Below are positions 42,308 to 51,801 of a stretch of DNA of 64,000 nt, piece by piece. The notes beneath the pieces were generated by a model that was not told the DNA's origin, did not search any database, and saw only the letters and a list, made by a program, of their open reading frames with translations. This DNA is from Paenibacillus sp. V4I3 (GTDB lineage: Bacteria > Bacillota > Bacilli > Paenibacillales > NBRC-103111), in NCBI RefSeq assembly GCF_030817215.1, contig NZ_JAUSZA010000001.1, positions 4,438,501-4,502,500 of the forward strand, in the 5' to 3' direction. The first letter of the stretch is position 1, and every line of letters begins with the position of its first letter. The translations under genes were made by a program, and so were the position numbers.

Positions 42308-43906
42308 ATGCATCTTACTATTCGTGAAGCATTATCCATATATCCTTTAACAGAAGCGAAGTTAGTAGCAGGCAAGCAAGGTGATTCCCGCATCGTTAAA
42401 TCAGTCAATGTGATGGACGCTCCTGATATTGCGGATTGGACGAAATCAGGTGAGATGCTCTTCACCACTGCTTTCGCGATGAAGGATAGTCCGCAAGAGA
42501 CGGTTAATTTACTTCGTAAATTAAATGATCGCGGAGCTGCTGGGTTAGGTATCAAGCTGGGGCGTTTTTGGTCGGAGCTGCCGCAGATTGTCGCAGATGA
42601 AGCAGATCGGCTGCATTTCCCGATTATCGAGATGCCCTTTCAATTCACGTTTTCTGATCAAATGAATGCCTTGTTTAACGCAGAATACCGCCGCAATACA
42701 CAGCTGCTGCAATCTGTTCTTGAGAAACAGAAGAAACTGATGCAATTCGGATTGAAACAGGATAATATGCTTTCCATGTTCCAATTAATAAGTGATATTC
42801 TTGGTTATCCTATGGCGGTAGTGGGAGCTAGAGGACAAATTTTATATAACACAAGCACATGGAGTCCCGATCAACTATCCCAGAATTGGCCGTGGAAACG
42901 GAAATCAGGCTGGGTATACGCAGGTAAGGAACGCGCTTATCGTGTAGGACTGCATCAGCAAGACGATGAGCCTCTTGGACATTTGTTGATTATACCGGAT
43001 GCGGTTCTGCTCGCAAACGTGGAGGAAGGCTTATTCCAGCAAGCTGCAGATATCCTGACCTTCCATATGTGTTATACGTTCCGATCGCATGTTGAAGCAT
43101 CCGCACAGCGCGATTTACAAAACAATCTCTTGCGCTACTTGGATAAAGGAACCTCTCTAGAGGAGTTCCTTGAACAGGCGGAAGCTAGAGGGTTATCGAT
43201 CTTTACCGGAGCTTATCAATGTGTGATTAGCAAAAATAAGCCGGAAAAACTCGAGGATGAGCAGCCCCAAGGTAAGCTCAAAAACCTAAAACAATTTATG
43301 GAATCACATCCGAAATCAAGCAGTCTGGCCGGGCACCATTTTGTGTTCAAGGATATGATGTTCTCGATCTATTCAACGAATCAGGTAGACGGGTTTCCAG
43401 AGGAAGAGTTGTCACTACTTCTGACCAAGTATGCAGGCGATTCAGGATGTATCGAAGAAGCCGGTGAAATGGCTTTCTATACAAGTTCTATGAAATTAAA
43501 GCCAACAGCGTTAAGGGAAGCCTATATGGAATGTTTGGAAACGCAGCGTATGGCGTCTAAGCTTGGATTGCCGGATCGAGTGCTTCATTATGAAACCATT
43601 GAATTCGCGCATCTCTTCCAAAATGTGTCTTCCACTATGATGGAAGATTACTGTGCCAAAATTCTACGTCCGTTACTCGAAAAAGATGCCGAGTACTCGC
43701 AAGAAATGATTCGCACTTTAGAGGTGTTCATACGTAATGATGGTCAAGTAAGCGAAGCGGCAAAGCAATTATTTATTCATAGGAATACAGTAACGTACCG
43801 CTTGGAGAAAATTAGTGATCTCTTACAGGTTGATTTCAAAAAAGTAAACGATCTATTAAAATTGAAGGCGGTCTTCTTGTTCCGCCAATTTTTACACGTT
43901 AGATAG
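42308..43906 (+). CDS. PucR-family transcriptional regulator
   Basis: The 532-residue regulator has an N-terminal PucR domain (LTIREALSIYPLTEAKLVAG, VNVMDAPDIADWTKSGEMLFTT region), a middle GGDEF-like/CdaR region, and a C-terminal helix-turn-helix VSEAAKQLFIHRNTVTYRLEKI (~490-512). PucR-type regulators control purine or amino-acid catabolism. Its own promoter and a terminator bound it. The target could be the fad unit upstream or unlinked genes; this is not known. Confidence 0.9.
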   Translation: MHLTIREALSIYPLTEAKLVAGKQGDSRIVKSVNVMDAPDIADWTKSGEMLFTTAFAMKDSPQETVNLLRKLNDRGAAGLGIKLGRFWSELPQIVADEADRLHFPIIEMPFQFTFSDQMNALFNAEYRRNTQLLQSVLEKQKKLMQFGLKQDNMLSMFQLISDILGYPMAVVGARGQILYNTSTWSPDQLSQNWPWKRKSGWVYAGKERAYRVGLHQQDDEPLGHLLIIPDAVLLANVEEGLFQQAADILTFHMCYTFRSHVEASAQRDLQNNLLRYLDKGTSLEEFLEQAEARGLSIFTGAYQCVISKNKPEKLEDEQPQGKLKNLKQFMESHPKSSSLAGHHFVFKDMMFSIYSTNQVDGFPEEELSLLLTKYAGDSGCIEEAGEMAFYTSSMKLKPTALREAYMECLETQRMASKLGLPDRVLHYETIEFAHLFQNVSSTMMEDYCAKILRPLLEKDAEYSQEMIRTLEVFIRNDGQVSEAAKQLFIHRNTVTYRLEKISDLLQVDFKKVNDLLKLKAVFLFRQFLHVR

Positions 43907-43910
43907 TAAA

Positions 43911-43947
43911 CATAAAACCCTGAGACGCTTAAGCGCTCAGGGTTTTC
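43911..43947. terminator. Bidirectional terminator overlapping the phosphoesterase stop
   Basis: AAAACCCTGAG and CTCAGGGTTTT flank an 11-base loop. The stop codon of the convergent phosphoesterase lies inside the stem. Confidence 0.9.
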
Positions 43948-44806
43948 GTTTTTCCAAAGTAATTACGGTAATCTCCGGCCTGCACATCAGGCGAAAGGGG
44001 AGTGTCGTTGTTCCAATGCCTCGATTGGTGTAAACAATCATTTTCGAATTAGGCACTTCACTAAGCCCAATTACATAATTTCTACCGCGCGGTGGTGTGA
44101 TGACAGCTCCAACTCCTGGTAACCGTATCTGACCGCCATGTGTGTGGCCGGATAATTGCAAATCGATGGCGTGTTCAGTTACCTTATCCGCGAAATCAGG
44201 GCAGTGAGATAGCAGCAAGGTAAATATTTGGGCATTGGCCCCGCGTAAGGTTTTCGCAATATCCGGTTTACCCGTCAGCATGTCCTCAACGCCTGCGATT
44301 TGTATGGTTTGTCCTTTATAGGTGATCGTCTGAAAAGCGTTAACGAGAGATTGAAAGCCTCCGTTATGCAGGATCGGGAGAGTGTAATTGTACCCAATCC
44401 ACTTATCATGGTTGCCAAGTACAGCCCATTTTCCCAAAGGTGCCTCTAAGCTGCCCAGCAATTGACTGGTTAGATCTGGATCTTCACTTATGTTGGCGTC
44501 AAATAAATCGCCGGTAAAACTAAGGATATCCGCTTTTTCTTTCTGAATGAGTTTCACGACACGTTCTAAATCCTGAAGATCAAAGTGATGACCAATATGG
44601 ATATCGCTGAATTGTAAAAGTTTAATACCATGGAAGGCATTGGGGAGGCGCTCGAAAGGCAGAGTTATTCTCGTAATCTCGACCCACTTGGGTTCCAAGA
44701 AACTAGCATAACTGCCAAGTAAACCTCCGGAAGCGATGAAAGAGCCTGCAAGCACAGTGCCTTTCTTGAGAAAAGAGCGTCTTGAGATCGGGGGTGGTGA
44801 TTGCAT
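43937..44806 (-). CDS. Tat-exported metallophosphoesterase (YkuE-like)
   Basis: The 289-residue protein starts with a twin-arginine signal (SRRSFLKKGTV, then a hydrophobic stretch). The phosphoesterase metal-ligand blocks are complete: FSDIHIGHH (~66), TGDLFD (~98), LGNHDKW (~133), LLLSHCPD (~205) and SGHTHGGQI (~230). Exported by Tat with metal bound, it acts outside the membrane; related YkuE proteins may act on lipid-linked substrates. It is a single gene whose stop overlaps a terminator. Confidence 0.92.
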   Translation of the reverse strand: MQSPPPISRRSFLKKGTVLAGSFIASGGLLGSYASFLEPKWVEITRITLPFERLPNAFHGIKLLQFSDIHIGHHFDLQDLERVVKLIQKEKADILSFTGDLFDANISEDPDLTSQLLGSLEAPLGKWAVLGNHDKWIGYNYTLPILHNGGFQSLVNAFQTITYKGQTIQIAGVEDMLTGKPDIAKTLRGANAQIFTLLLSHCPDFADKVTEHAIDLQLSGHTHGGQIRLPGVGAVITPPRGRNYVIGLSEVPNSKMIVYTNRGIGTTTLPFRLMCRPEITVITLEKRKP

Positions 44807-44947
44807 ATGTTCCTCCTGTTCTTCCCTAGGAATATTTACAATTTTATTATACCAGTAAGATAGAGGGGGTTGCGAGTTGTGTGATTTGCATATGGTTGTG
44901 GCTTACTTTATAATCATTATTAACTAGATAGGAAGGGAGATGTTCAT

Positions 44948-45289
44948 ATGTCAGCATGGAAAGAATTAACTACAGTTGAAGAGTGGCAGGAAGTACTGAA
45001 TCGCTCCTCCGAGAAACCCGCTGTCGTTCTTAAGCACAGCACAACATGTCCGGTAAGTGCAAGCGCACTTGATGAATATGAGGAATATCTGTCCGGTAAA
45101 CCAAATGCGGATGTGGATTATTTCTTAGTGAAAGTTATCGAATCACGTCCAGTGTCGAATCAAATTGCGGAGGATCTAGGAATCAAACACGCATCCCCGC
45201 AAATCCTTTATTTTAAAGATAAAGAATCCATCTGGAATACATCTCACTGGTCCGTTACAAACAAACATATCACAGCTGTTTTAGATTAA
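44948..45289 (+). CDS. ytxJ: YtxJ family bacillithiol-system redox protein
   Basis: The 113-residue protein has a thioredoxin fold with a single active Cys in HSTTCPVSASAL (~33), the monothiol TCPxS pattern of YtxJ, and the cis-Pro segment HASPQILYF (~76). YtxJ is a putative bacilliredoxin removing bacillithiol from proteins. The start follows GGAAGGGAGATGTTC. A BshB2-like deacetylase gene lies elsewhere in the window. Confidence 0.9.
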   Translation: MSAWKELTTVEEWQEVLNRSSEKPAVVLKHSTTCPVSASALDEYEEYLSGKPNADVDYFLVKVIESRPVSNQIAEDLGIKHASPQILYFKDKESIWNTSHWSVTNKHITAVLD

Positions 45290-45314
45290 TCCTATAATCC
45301 AACTCAAAAGATGC

Positions 45315-45361
45315 CCTTAGTTACTGCCTATATGAATATAGGTATAGCTAAGGTTTTTTTA
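45315..45361 (+). terminator. Intrinsic terminator after ytxJ
   Basis: CCTTAG..CCTATAT pairs with ATATAGG..CTAAGG, followed by TTTTTTT. Confidence 0.88.
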
Positions 45362-45488
45362 CGTTTTACTTGTAGTATATGTTTTACAATTAATTGAACA
45401 AAGTTTAAAAAAGATTGGCAAGCCGATCTTCCTCCTATATACTTATTTGGCAACTATAAGATATCAACCTCTCAAGGAGTTTCTCATC

Positions 45489-46370
45489 ATGAATGCCATG
45501 AATAAAACCAAAGTACCTATCTCCATATTTCTTTTGATCGGCATTATTGCCATTTCCTTCTCAGCGATTTTTGTTCGGTGGTCTGATGCGCCTGCTTCTG
45601 TCATCGCGATGTACCGGCTTCTCATGACGAATGCCTTAATGCTGCCTTTTCTGTGGAATTATAGGAAAGAGATTGCTAGAATTCGACTAAGAGATTGGCT
45701 GAGAACAGCCATATCTGGTATATCGCTTGGTTTGCATTTCTTATTTTGGATGGATTCCCTTCATTTTACGACAGTAGCGAGTTCGACAGCTATTTTAACG
45801 TTAGAGCCCATTTTTGTGCTGCTCGGAGCGTTTCTTCTTTATGGACATCGGACTAGTCGAACGGCCTTGATTGCCATGTGCATTGCTATTGTGGGTGCCA
45901 TTTGTATCGGATGGGGAGATTTTCAATTTTCCGGTAATGCGCTTAAAGGGGATTTGTTATCTCTAGTCGGAACGATTGCTGTAGCCTTACATATGCTCTT
46001 AGGCAAAAGCTTGAGAGAACATATATCAGCTTTTGTTTATAGTTTTTTCGTGTTCTTATTCGCTGGTCTGGTACTTGCTGTCACCAACATTTTCACAGAG
46101 GTATCATTTTCCGTTTACCCAGCGAAAGAGTGGGGGATATTCTTGCTTTTGGCGGTTGTTCCTACGGTATTTGGTCATTATGTATTTAATTGGCTGCTTA
46201 AATATATGAAGGCTTCTTCCGTGTCAATGACCGTTTTAGGGGAACCGCTCGGTGCAACTTTATTAGCGTACTTCTTGCTCGGAGAAACGATCACAACCAT
46301 TCAACTGCTAGCCGGTTGTTTGCTGTTAGTTGGCGTGGGCATGTTTTTACGCAGTAATGAAAAGCAGTAA
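45489..46370 (+). CDS. EamA/DMT family transporter
   Basis: The 293-residue protein has ten hydrophobic helices in two EamA repeats; conserved spots are FSAIFVRWSDAPASVIAMYR in the first half and a C-terminal SVSMTVLGEPLGATLLAYF. The start at 45489 follows CAAGGAG; the in-frame upstream extension lacks a site. Family members export or import metabolites. The substrate is unknown. Confidence 0.9.
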   Translation: MNAMNKTKVPISIFLLIGIIAISFSAIFVRWSDAPASVIAMYRLLMTNALMLPFLWNYRKEIARIRLRDWLRTAISGISLGLHFLFWMDSLHFTTVASSTAILTLEPIFVLLGAFLLYGHRTSRTALIAMCIAIVGAICIGWGDFQFSGNALKGDLLSLVGTIAVALHMLLGKSLREHISAFVYSFFVFLFAGLVLAVTNIFTEVSFSVYPAKEWGIFLLLAVVPTVFGHYVFNWLLKYMKASSVSMTVLGEPLGATLLAYFLLGETITTIQLLAGCLLLVGVGMFLRSNEKQ

Positions 46371-46441
46371 TTTTTTTGTTATTTATTGAACAACGGTAAA
46401 ATAAAACGGTTGTCAAAAGCTTGCATACGCGGAGGTATATC

Positions 46442-47731
46442 GTGAGATTTCGTGATTTTCATCGTAATGTCAAACTAAGAATCGGGCTTTCCTTCTTATC
46501 CGGAACCGCCAATAATATGGTGCTTCCCTTCATGTCGATTTATTTTTCTGGAAAATTAGGAGATACAAGTGCTGGTCTAGTCGTCATTCTTGGCATTCTT
46601 GCTGGTGTCATCGCGGGGATAATAGGCGGCTACTATGCAGATCGAATTGGGCGCAAAAAGCTGATGCTCACGGCAGAATTAGGTTGGATGCTCTGTTTCG
46701 TTGGAATGGCACTGGCCAATTCGCCTTGGCTTGAATCTCCGGGGATGACCTTTGTTCTGATGATATTTGTTAGTATGTTCTGGGGAATTCATGGTCCTGC
46801 CAATGAAGCTATGCTGCTCGATGTAACAGCTCCGGATGTACGGAAATTCATGTACGCCATCATGTACTGGATGAATAATTTATCTTTTGCAATTGCAGGA
46901 CTTGCAGGCGCTTTCTTATTCAAATCATACTTGTTCGAGCTGTTCATTGGCTTGTCCGTCATTGGCTTGGTCACTCTGCTCGTGACTTATTTCTTTATTG
47001 ATGAAGTCTATCAACCGCAAGCTGCTAGAGAGAGTAGAGGCAGTCGAAGTCCGTCGATGTGGGCCAATTATCGGATGGTACTGCGAGATAAAACTTTCCT
47101 GATTTTCACACTGGCATCGCTCCTGCTTGTATCTGTTGAGTTTCATCTTGGTAATTACGTGGGTGTAAGGCTGGAAAAAGAGATGGTGAATATGCCATTC
47201 TTCCCATGGAATGAACAATCTTGGCGTATTGATGGGTTGAAAATGTTAGGCTTTATACGGACTGAAAATACGGTGCTTGTCGTTGTACTCTCCGTCCTCA
47301 TGGGGGTTATGATGCGAAGATTCTCCGATAGCAAAGTACTGTTCATTGGATACACTTGCTACATATTGGGGTACAGCTATCTGGCTTATAGCAATCAACC
47401 ATGGCTGCTGCTCGTCTCGATGTTCATTGCAACGGTTGGAGAGCTTATGTATGTACCGATTAAACAAGCCTATCTTGGTAACATTGCACCTGATCATGCA
47501 AGAAGCTCTTATATGGCATTATTCGGAATGGTGTATAAAGGAGCCATGCTTTTAGGAGGTTTCGGTGTCATGCTTGGCGGATTGATATCTTCGTGGTTGA
47601 TGGCATCTCTTATCGCGTTTAGCGGCTTCGTTGGCATGATCATGTTCTATACGATTCTAGCGCAATTAGAAGAGCGTAAAGTGAAGGCGGAGGTTAGTCA
47701 CCAGGCTTCTTCTGCAAGCGTTTCGGCATAA
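46442..47731 (+). CDS. Major facilitator superfamily transporter
   Basis: The 429-residue protein has about twelve helices, with the MFS loop motif GGYYADRIGRKKLML between helices 2 and 3 (~61-75). A long polar segment after helix 6-7 includes GNYVGVRLEKEMVN. The start is GTG 46442, 7 bases after CGGAGGT; a TTG 21 bases upstream precedes that site. The C-terminal tail is polar (HQASSASVSA). The substrate is unknown; a drug or peptide efflux role would be a guess. Confidence 0.9.
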   Translation: MRFRDFHRNVKLRIGLSFLSGTANNMVLPFMSIYFSGKLGDTSAGLVVILGILAGVIAGIIGGYYADRIGRKKLMLTAELGWMLCFVGMALANSPWLESPGMTFVLMIFVSMFWGIHGPANEAMLLDVTAPDVRKFMYAIMYWMNNLSFAIAGLAGAFLFKSYLFELFIGLSVIGLVTLLVTYFFIDEVYQPQAARESRGSRSPSMWANYRMVLRDKTFLIFTLASLLLVSVEFHLGNYVGVRLEKEMVNMPFFPWNEQSWRIDGLKMLGFIRTENTVLVVVLSVLMGVMMRRFSDSKVLFIGYTCYILGYSYLAYSNQPWLLLVSMFIATVGELMYVPIKQAYLGNIAPDHARSSYMALFGMVYKGAMLLGGFGVMLGGLISSWLMASLIAFSGFVGMIMFYTILAQLEERKVKAEVSHQASSASVSA

Positions 47732-47761
47732 ACAAAGGAATCAAATAAGCCACAATTGAAA

Positions 47762-47812
47762 CAGCCGCATCAACGGAGCAGGAGCTCTGTTTCATGCGGC
47801 TGATCTTTCGTA
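47762..47812. terminator. Terminator-like hairpin between convergent genes
   Basis: CAGCCGCAT and ATGCGGCTG pair around a 22-base loop that itself holds GAGCTC. The T-runs are short (ATCTTTC and its counterpart), so efficiency may be modest. Confidence 0.5.
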
Positions 47813-47822
47813 TGGGGAGGAG

Positions 47823-48989
47823 TTATTTCTTCGCTGCGGCGAATTCCGCTTTGATTTTACCTAACAGCTCTGGGCTGGCAAGTACTTCATATGCCGTGAA
47901 AGCCAGCAGCTTTGCCGCAAAAATCATGGCATTAAGAGCGGGTTCCTGCAGCGCGAGATCACGGAACTCCTTGGTATGCAGCATGTGTCTCTCATCTACA
48001 ACTTTGACAAAAGGGTGAATCGTCGGGCATTGGGTAGACACGTTGCCTAAGTCAAGAGAACCGTGATCCTTGCCAATTTCGATCTCTTTCGGATCAATTC
48101 CCATTGCTAATAACTGATCAGAGAAGACGGCCGATAGTGTCTCATTGGTCCGAAGCTCGTCATACGAATACTCGTAAAAGGAAGTCTTCAACGTACATCC
48201 GGTTTGCAGGGCAGCACCCTCAGCGCAGTGAAGTACTTTCTGGACGAGCTCGTTCGTATACGTGCGGGATGCTGAGCGGACATAGAACTGAGCGACAGCA
48301 TAGTCAGGGATAATATTTGGAGCTTTGCCGCCTTCGCTAATAATGCCATGAATACGCGCATCAGACTTGGTTTGTTGGCGCAGTGCATTTATGGAATTGA
48401 ACAGCTGAAGCACAGCATCAAGCGCATTGACGCCTTCATAAGGTTGTGCTGCTGCATGAGCGGAACGACCAAAGAATTCGTACTGGATAGCGTCCATAGC
48501 TAGTGATTCGCCTGACTTCTCATACGTATAGTACGGGTGAGCCATCAGAGCAATATCCACATCTTTGAATAGTCCAGCCGCGGCCATAGGCACTTTGGCG
48601 CCCTTGGTTTCCTCGGCAGGTGTTCCATATACACGGATACTGCCACCTGTCTCATCGATGACCGATTTAAGGCCAATGGCTGCGCCAATGCTCATCATGC
48701 AGATGAGATGGTGACCGCAAGCGTGACCTAGGTCGGGCAATGCGTCATATTCAGCTAAGAAGGCCACGACTGGGCCAGCTTTACCAGAATCATAGGTAGC
48801 TATAAAAGAGGTTGCAATATCTAATACACCGCGTTCAACATGGAAGCCGTGATAGGCCAATTCTTCAGTTAAGCGATCGGAAGCTTGAAATTCTTCATGC
48901 CCAAGCTCCGGGTTTGCCCCAATAAAGTTGGATATGGCTTTGAATCTGTCCGCATGGTTATCAATGGTTTGCGTAATGGTTTTTTTCAT
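47823..48989 (-). CDS. M20 family metallo-amidohydrolase (AbgB/aminoacylase-like)
   Basis: The 388-residue protein has the M20D metal site: EYDALPDLGHACGHHLI (~80-96), GTPAEETKGAKVPM (~127) with the general base Glu pair, then a dimerisation insert with FGRSAHAAAQPYEG (~175). It likely hydrolyses an amide such as an N-acyl amino acid or p-aminobenzoyl-glutamate. It is a single gene; the start is followed by a Lys-Lys-Thr N-terminus after an AAAGGAGCC site. Confidence 0.92.
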   Translation of the reverse strand: MKKTITQTIDNHADRFKAISNFIGANPELGHEEFQASDRLTEELAYHGFHVERGVLDIATSFIATYDSGKAGPVVAFLAEYDALPDLGHACGHHLICMMSIGAAIGLKSVIDETGGSIRVYGTPAEETKGAKVPMAAAGLFKDVDIALMAHPYYTYEKSGESLAMDAIQYEFFGRSAHAAAQPYEGVNALDAVLQLFNSINALRQQTKSDARIHGIISEGGKAPNIIPDYAVAQFYVRSASRTYTNELVQKVLHCAEGAALQTGCTLKTSFYEYSYDELRTNETLSAVFSDQLLAMGIDPKEIEIGKDHGSLDLGNVSTQCPTIHPFVKVVDERHMLHTKEFRDLALQEPALNAMIFAAKLLAFTAYEVLASPELLGKIKAEFAAAKK

Positions 48990-49156
48990 AATATGGAAGG
49001 CTCCTTTGTTGAATGGTTCTTAGCTCCATTGTAGTATAAAGGAAGGCGAACTACCACTTTACAGCCCACTGGGTTACAATTAATGAACACAAAAGAGTTG
49101 AAAACCGTAATCTTACGAAACAAGATTTTTTGCGAAATATTTAGGGGGACTCACAC

Positions 49157-49441
49157 ATGATGAAATATGGAGCCGAACACGAAGAACACCGTTTTACATT
49201 ATCTTTCACGGAATCAGAGACAAGAGGGCAATGGAGAGACATTTTCTTAGGTATTCATAAAGAGGTTGGCGAGGAGTTTCCGGAGGATTTAATCGATCCC
49301 TCTATACTCGTTATTTGTAATCTAGATGGAGAAATTGTTCAAATTGTCCTTCACGACGAGGGATGTGATTGTGAATTCCAATTTACATACTCGGAAAAGG
49401 CACAAATCGAAAGTTATGTTAAGCAGCATGTAAACGTATAA
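49157..49441 (+). CDS. Conserved hypothetical protein (94 aa)
   Basis: The 94-residue acidic protein has a CDC pair (DEGCDCEFQF, ~74) and strands FTLSFTESETRGQWRDIF and LVICNLDGEIVQIVLHDE. ATG codons at 49157 and 49160 both follow AGGGGGAC. No family is recognised. It lies between the divergent M20 gene and the SGNH hydrolase. Confidence 0.72.
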   Translation: MMKYGAEHEEHRFTLSFTESETRGQWRDIFLGIHKEVGEEFPEDLIDPSILVICNLDGEIVQIVLHDEGCDCEFQFTYSEKAQIESYVKQHVNV

Positions 49442-49534
49442 AAAAACGACGAAAGAACTGGTGAGAGTGTCCCTTCCCAAACTGGGCGCTGGCGCATATA
49501 GTATTATACGTCAGGCTTTAGGGAGAGGATAGCA

Positions 49535-50188
49535 ATGGAAAAGACGATCAATTATTTGGCATTTGGAGATTCATTAACGGTTGGTTTCGGAGCTCCGGAT
49601 GGTCACGGATTCGTATCTATCTATCGGCAAAAGTTGGAGCAATTGCTGAAGGTTCCTATTCACTTAAAGCCTGCAGGCAAGAATGGTGCTACGACTAGTC
49701 AATTGCTTCACACACTTGAGTCCGATCCGCAGATCCAAAGGGATATAAGAGAAGCGAATCTCATCACGATCACAGCTGGCGGCAATGACTTAATCCAAGC
49801 GGCAATTCCTTTCTTTTATCAGGGAGATCCTGCTTATTTAAAATCTGCTCTTCAAACGTATGAATCCAACTATAAGAAATTGATCGGAGAAATAGAGGCG
49901 CTGCGGCAAGGGGTTGGGGAGCCTTTCTTAATCGTTTTAGTCGGTCTTTACAATCCTCTGCCGCAGGTACCGGATGCCGCTTATTGGGTACAGCGTTTTA
50001 ATTTATTTCTGCGCAAATTAGAACAGCCACATATTCTTGTAGTTCAAGTGTATGATGCTTTCGTAGGGCAAGATAGCCGTTATTTATCTGAAGATGCTAT
50101 CCACCCAAATGAAATTGGTTATGAAGAACTGGCGCGTCAAGTGGAGAATGCGGTTTCACTCCAACACCTCCAGCAATTGATTGTATAA
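49535..50188 (+). CDS. SGNH/GDSL hydrolase (lipase/esterase family)
   Basis: The 217-residue protein has all four SGNH blocks: FGDSLTVGFG (~10, nucleophile Ser), the Gly in block II (GKNGATTSQLL), AGGNDL (~85) and DAIHPNEIGY (~188, Asp and His). There is no signal peptide, so it acts in the cytoplasm. The ATG follows GGGAGAGGATAGC. It ends head to head with the TrhA gene (adjacent stop codons). Confidence 0.92.
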   Translation: MEKTINYLAFGDSLTVGFGAPDGHGFVSIYRQKLEQLLKVPIHLKPAGKNGATTSQLLHTLESDPQIQRDIREANLITITAGGNDLIQAAIPFFYQGDPAYLKSALQTYESNYKKLIGEIEALRQGVGEPFLIVLVGLYNPLPQVPDAAYWVQRFNLFLRKLEQPHILVVQVYDAFVGQDSRYLSEDAIHPNEIGYEELARQVENAVSLQHLQQLIV

Positions 50189-50821
50189 TTAAGCCGATAT
50201 AACATACCCGAATATAGAGAAGAAATGACAGGCGCTACCAGCGAGCACGAAAACGTGCCATATGGCATGGTGATAAGGGATGCGCCGCCATACATAAAAG
50301 ATGGAACCGAACGTATAAAACAGTCCGCCTACGACGAGCCATACGATACCTCCTAACGGAAGGTTCATGTACAGTGGCTTAAAGGCAAAAACAATCAGCC
50401 AACCCATGAGTATATAACAAAGGGTTGAAACCAAGATGAATCGTTTCACGAAGAAGATTTTCAAGACGATCCCGGCAAGCGCTAAGCCCCAAATCACTCC
50501 CAAGAAGGTCCAACCAAATGGCCCTATCAATGTGACGAGTAAATAAGGTGTATAGCTGCCTGCAATTAACAAATAAATGGCGGAATGATCGAGAAGCTCA
50601 AAAACATCCTTCAATCGCGGATGGCTCACACTGTGAAGCAGCGTGGAACAAGTATAAAGTATGACTAATGCTGCACCAAAAATGCTGAAGCTAACAATGT
50701 GCCAAACAGTGCCATGTAAGGAAGCTTGCACAATGAGAAGGACAAGCGCTGTGATACTTAATAACACGCCGATGCCGTGACTGATGGCGTTGGCTTTCTC
50801 TTCTCGAATGGAATAGTCCAT
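50189..50821 (-). CDS. TrhA/hemolysin III family membrane protein (PAQR)
   Basis: The 210-residue protein has seven hydrophobic helices and the hemolysin III marks: REEKANAISHGIGVLLS at the N-terminus, HSVSHPRLKDVFELLDHSAIYLLIAGSYTP (from ~74, with conserved His/Asp) and a C-terminal HAIWHVFVLAGSACHFFS. The conserved His and Asp form a zinc site as in PAQR receptors. In B. subtilis the TrhA (YplQ) group is linked to membrane energetics. The start at 50821 follows GAAGGG. Confidence 0.9.
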   Translation of the reverse strand: MDYSIREEKANAISHGIGVLLSITALVLLIVQASLHGTVWHIVSFSIFGAALVILYTCSTLLHSVSHPRLKDVFELLDHSAIYLLIAGSYTPYLLVTLIGPFGWTFLGVIWGLALAGIVLKIFFVKRFILVSTLCYILMGWLIVFAFKPLYMNLPLGGIVWLVVGGLFYTFGSIFYVWRRIPYHHAIWHVFVLAGSACHFFSIFGYVISA

Positions 50822-50880
50822 AGATAACCCTTCTTTCGCTCTTAAATATCCTACTACCTTATAGATTGGACGATGAAAAG

Positions 50881-51651
50881 ATGTTTTTACCTTCATTTCA
50901 ATTACATAATAAAATTGCCTTAGTCACAGGAGCAGGAAGAGGCATTGGCAGAGCACTTGCGATAGGCCTTGCTGAGGCGGGGGCTGACGTAGCTCTTTTC
51001 GCACGTACAGCAAGTGATATTGAGGAAGTAGCCCATGAAATTCGTGCCTTGGGACGAAAGGCATATCCATTTACGGTTGATGTCACGAATAGAGAACAGA
51101 TCGAGGAAGCTGTCCAACAAATCATTGAACAGTCGGGTCGTCTGGATATTCTAGTGAACAATGCGGGCATGAATATTCGCAGTCAAGCGCTGGCTGTTAC
51201 GGATGAAGAATGGGACACGATCATGCAGACGAATCTTAAATCTGCTTTCTTGTGCTCACAAATTGTAGGTCGTCATATGCAGCAAAAGGAATATGGAAGA
51301 ATTATCAATATCGCTTCTGTTGCTGGACAGGTTGCCCTTCGAACAGGTGTTGTATACGCAGCTACCAAAGCTGCGATGATCCAAATGACGAAGGTGTTAG
51401 CACTTGAATGGGGTAAATATGGGATCAATGTGAATAGTATCGGACCGTGGTATTTCAAAACGCCTTTGACAGAGAAAATCCTTGCTAATCCAGAGTACCT
51501 TGCAGAGATTATTGCGCGTACACCTCTAGGGCGTGTGGGTGAGCTTGAGGAGTTAGTTGGACCCGCTGTATTTCTTGCTTCGGATGCGGCGAATTATGTG
51601 ACAGGTCAGACCCTGTTCGTTGATGGTGGTATGACCATTTACGGCTTCTAA
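50881..51651 (+). CDS. Short-chain dehydrogenase/reductase (gluconate 5-dehydrogenase-like)
   Basis: The 256-residue SDR enzyme has TGAGRGIGRALA (~18), the LVNNAGMN block (~94), catalytic Ser in NIASVAG (~145) and YAATK (~160), plus a C-terminal VTGQTLFVDGGMT. The closest type by layout is gluconate 5-dehydrogenase or 3-oxoacyl reductase. The start is uncertain: ATG 50881 or an upstream TTG 50866, neither with a strong ribosome binding site. Its promoter must overlap the divergent TrhA gene. Confidence 0.88.
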   Translation: MFLPSFQLHNKIALVTGAGRGIGRALAIGLAEAGADVALFARTASDIEEVAHEIRALGRKAYPFTVDVTNREQIEEAVQQIIEQSGRLDILVNNAGMNIRSQALAVTDEEWDTIMQTNLKSAFLCSQIVGRHMQQKEYGRIINIASVAGQVALRTGVVYAATKAAMIQMTKVLALEWGKYGINVNSIGPWYFKTPLTEKILANPEYLAEIIARTPLGRVGELEELVGPAVFLASDAANYVTGQTLFVDGGMTIYGF

Positions 51652-51675
51652 TTGGAACTGCTTAATTTTGTAGGA

Positions 51676-51704
51676 TTGAGCTTTCCGATTAGTTCAATTA
51701 TACT
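51676..51704 (+). promoter_or_regulatory. Sigma-A promoter of the degV pair
   Basis: TTGAGC, 17 bases, TATACT. The leader that follows contains a TAGA/CAGA simple repeat (51746-51786). Confidence 0.65.
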
Positions 51705-51745
51705 TTACACAATCATTTGATAGATTTGTTGTGGGTTCAAGTTAG

Positions 51746-51786
51746 GTAGATAGATAATTAGATAAATAGACAGACAGCATAGATAA
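51746..51786. repeat. TAGA/CAGA simple repeat in the degV leader
   Basis: Imperfect 4-base repeats (TAGATAGATAATTAGATAAA and CAGACAG) run up to the ribosome binding site of the first DegV gene. Confidence 0.6.
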
Positions 51787-51801
51787 GGTGGTATGACCGT
51801 A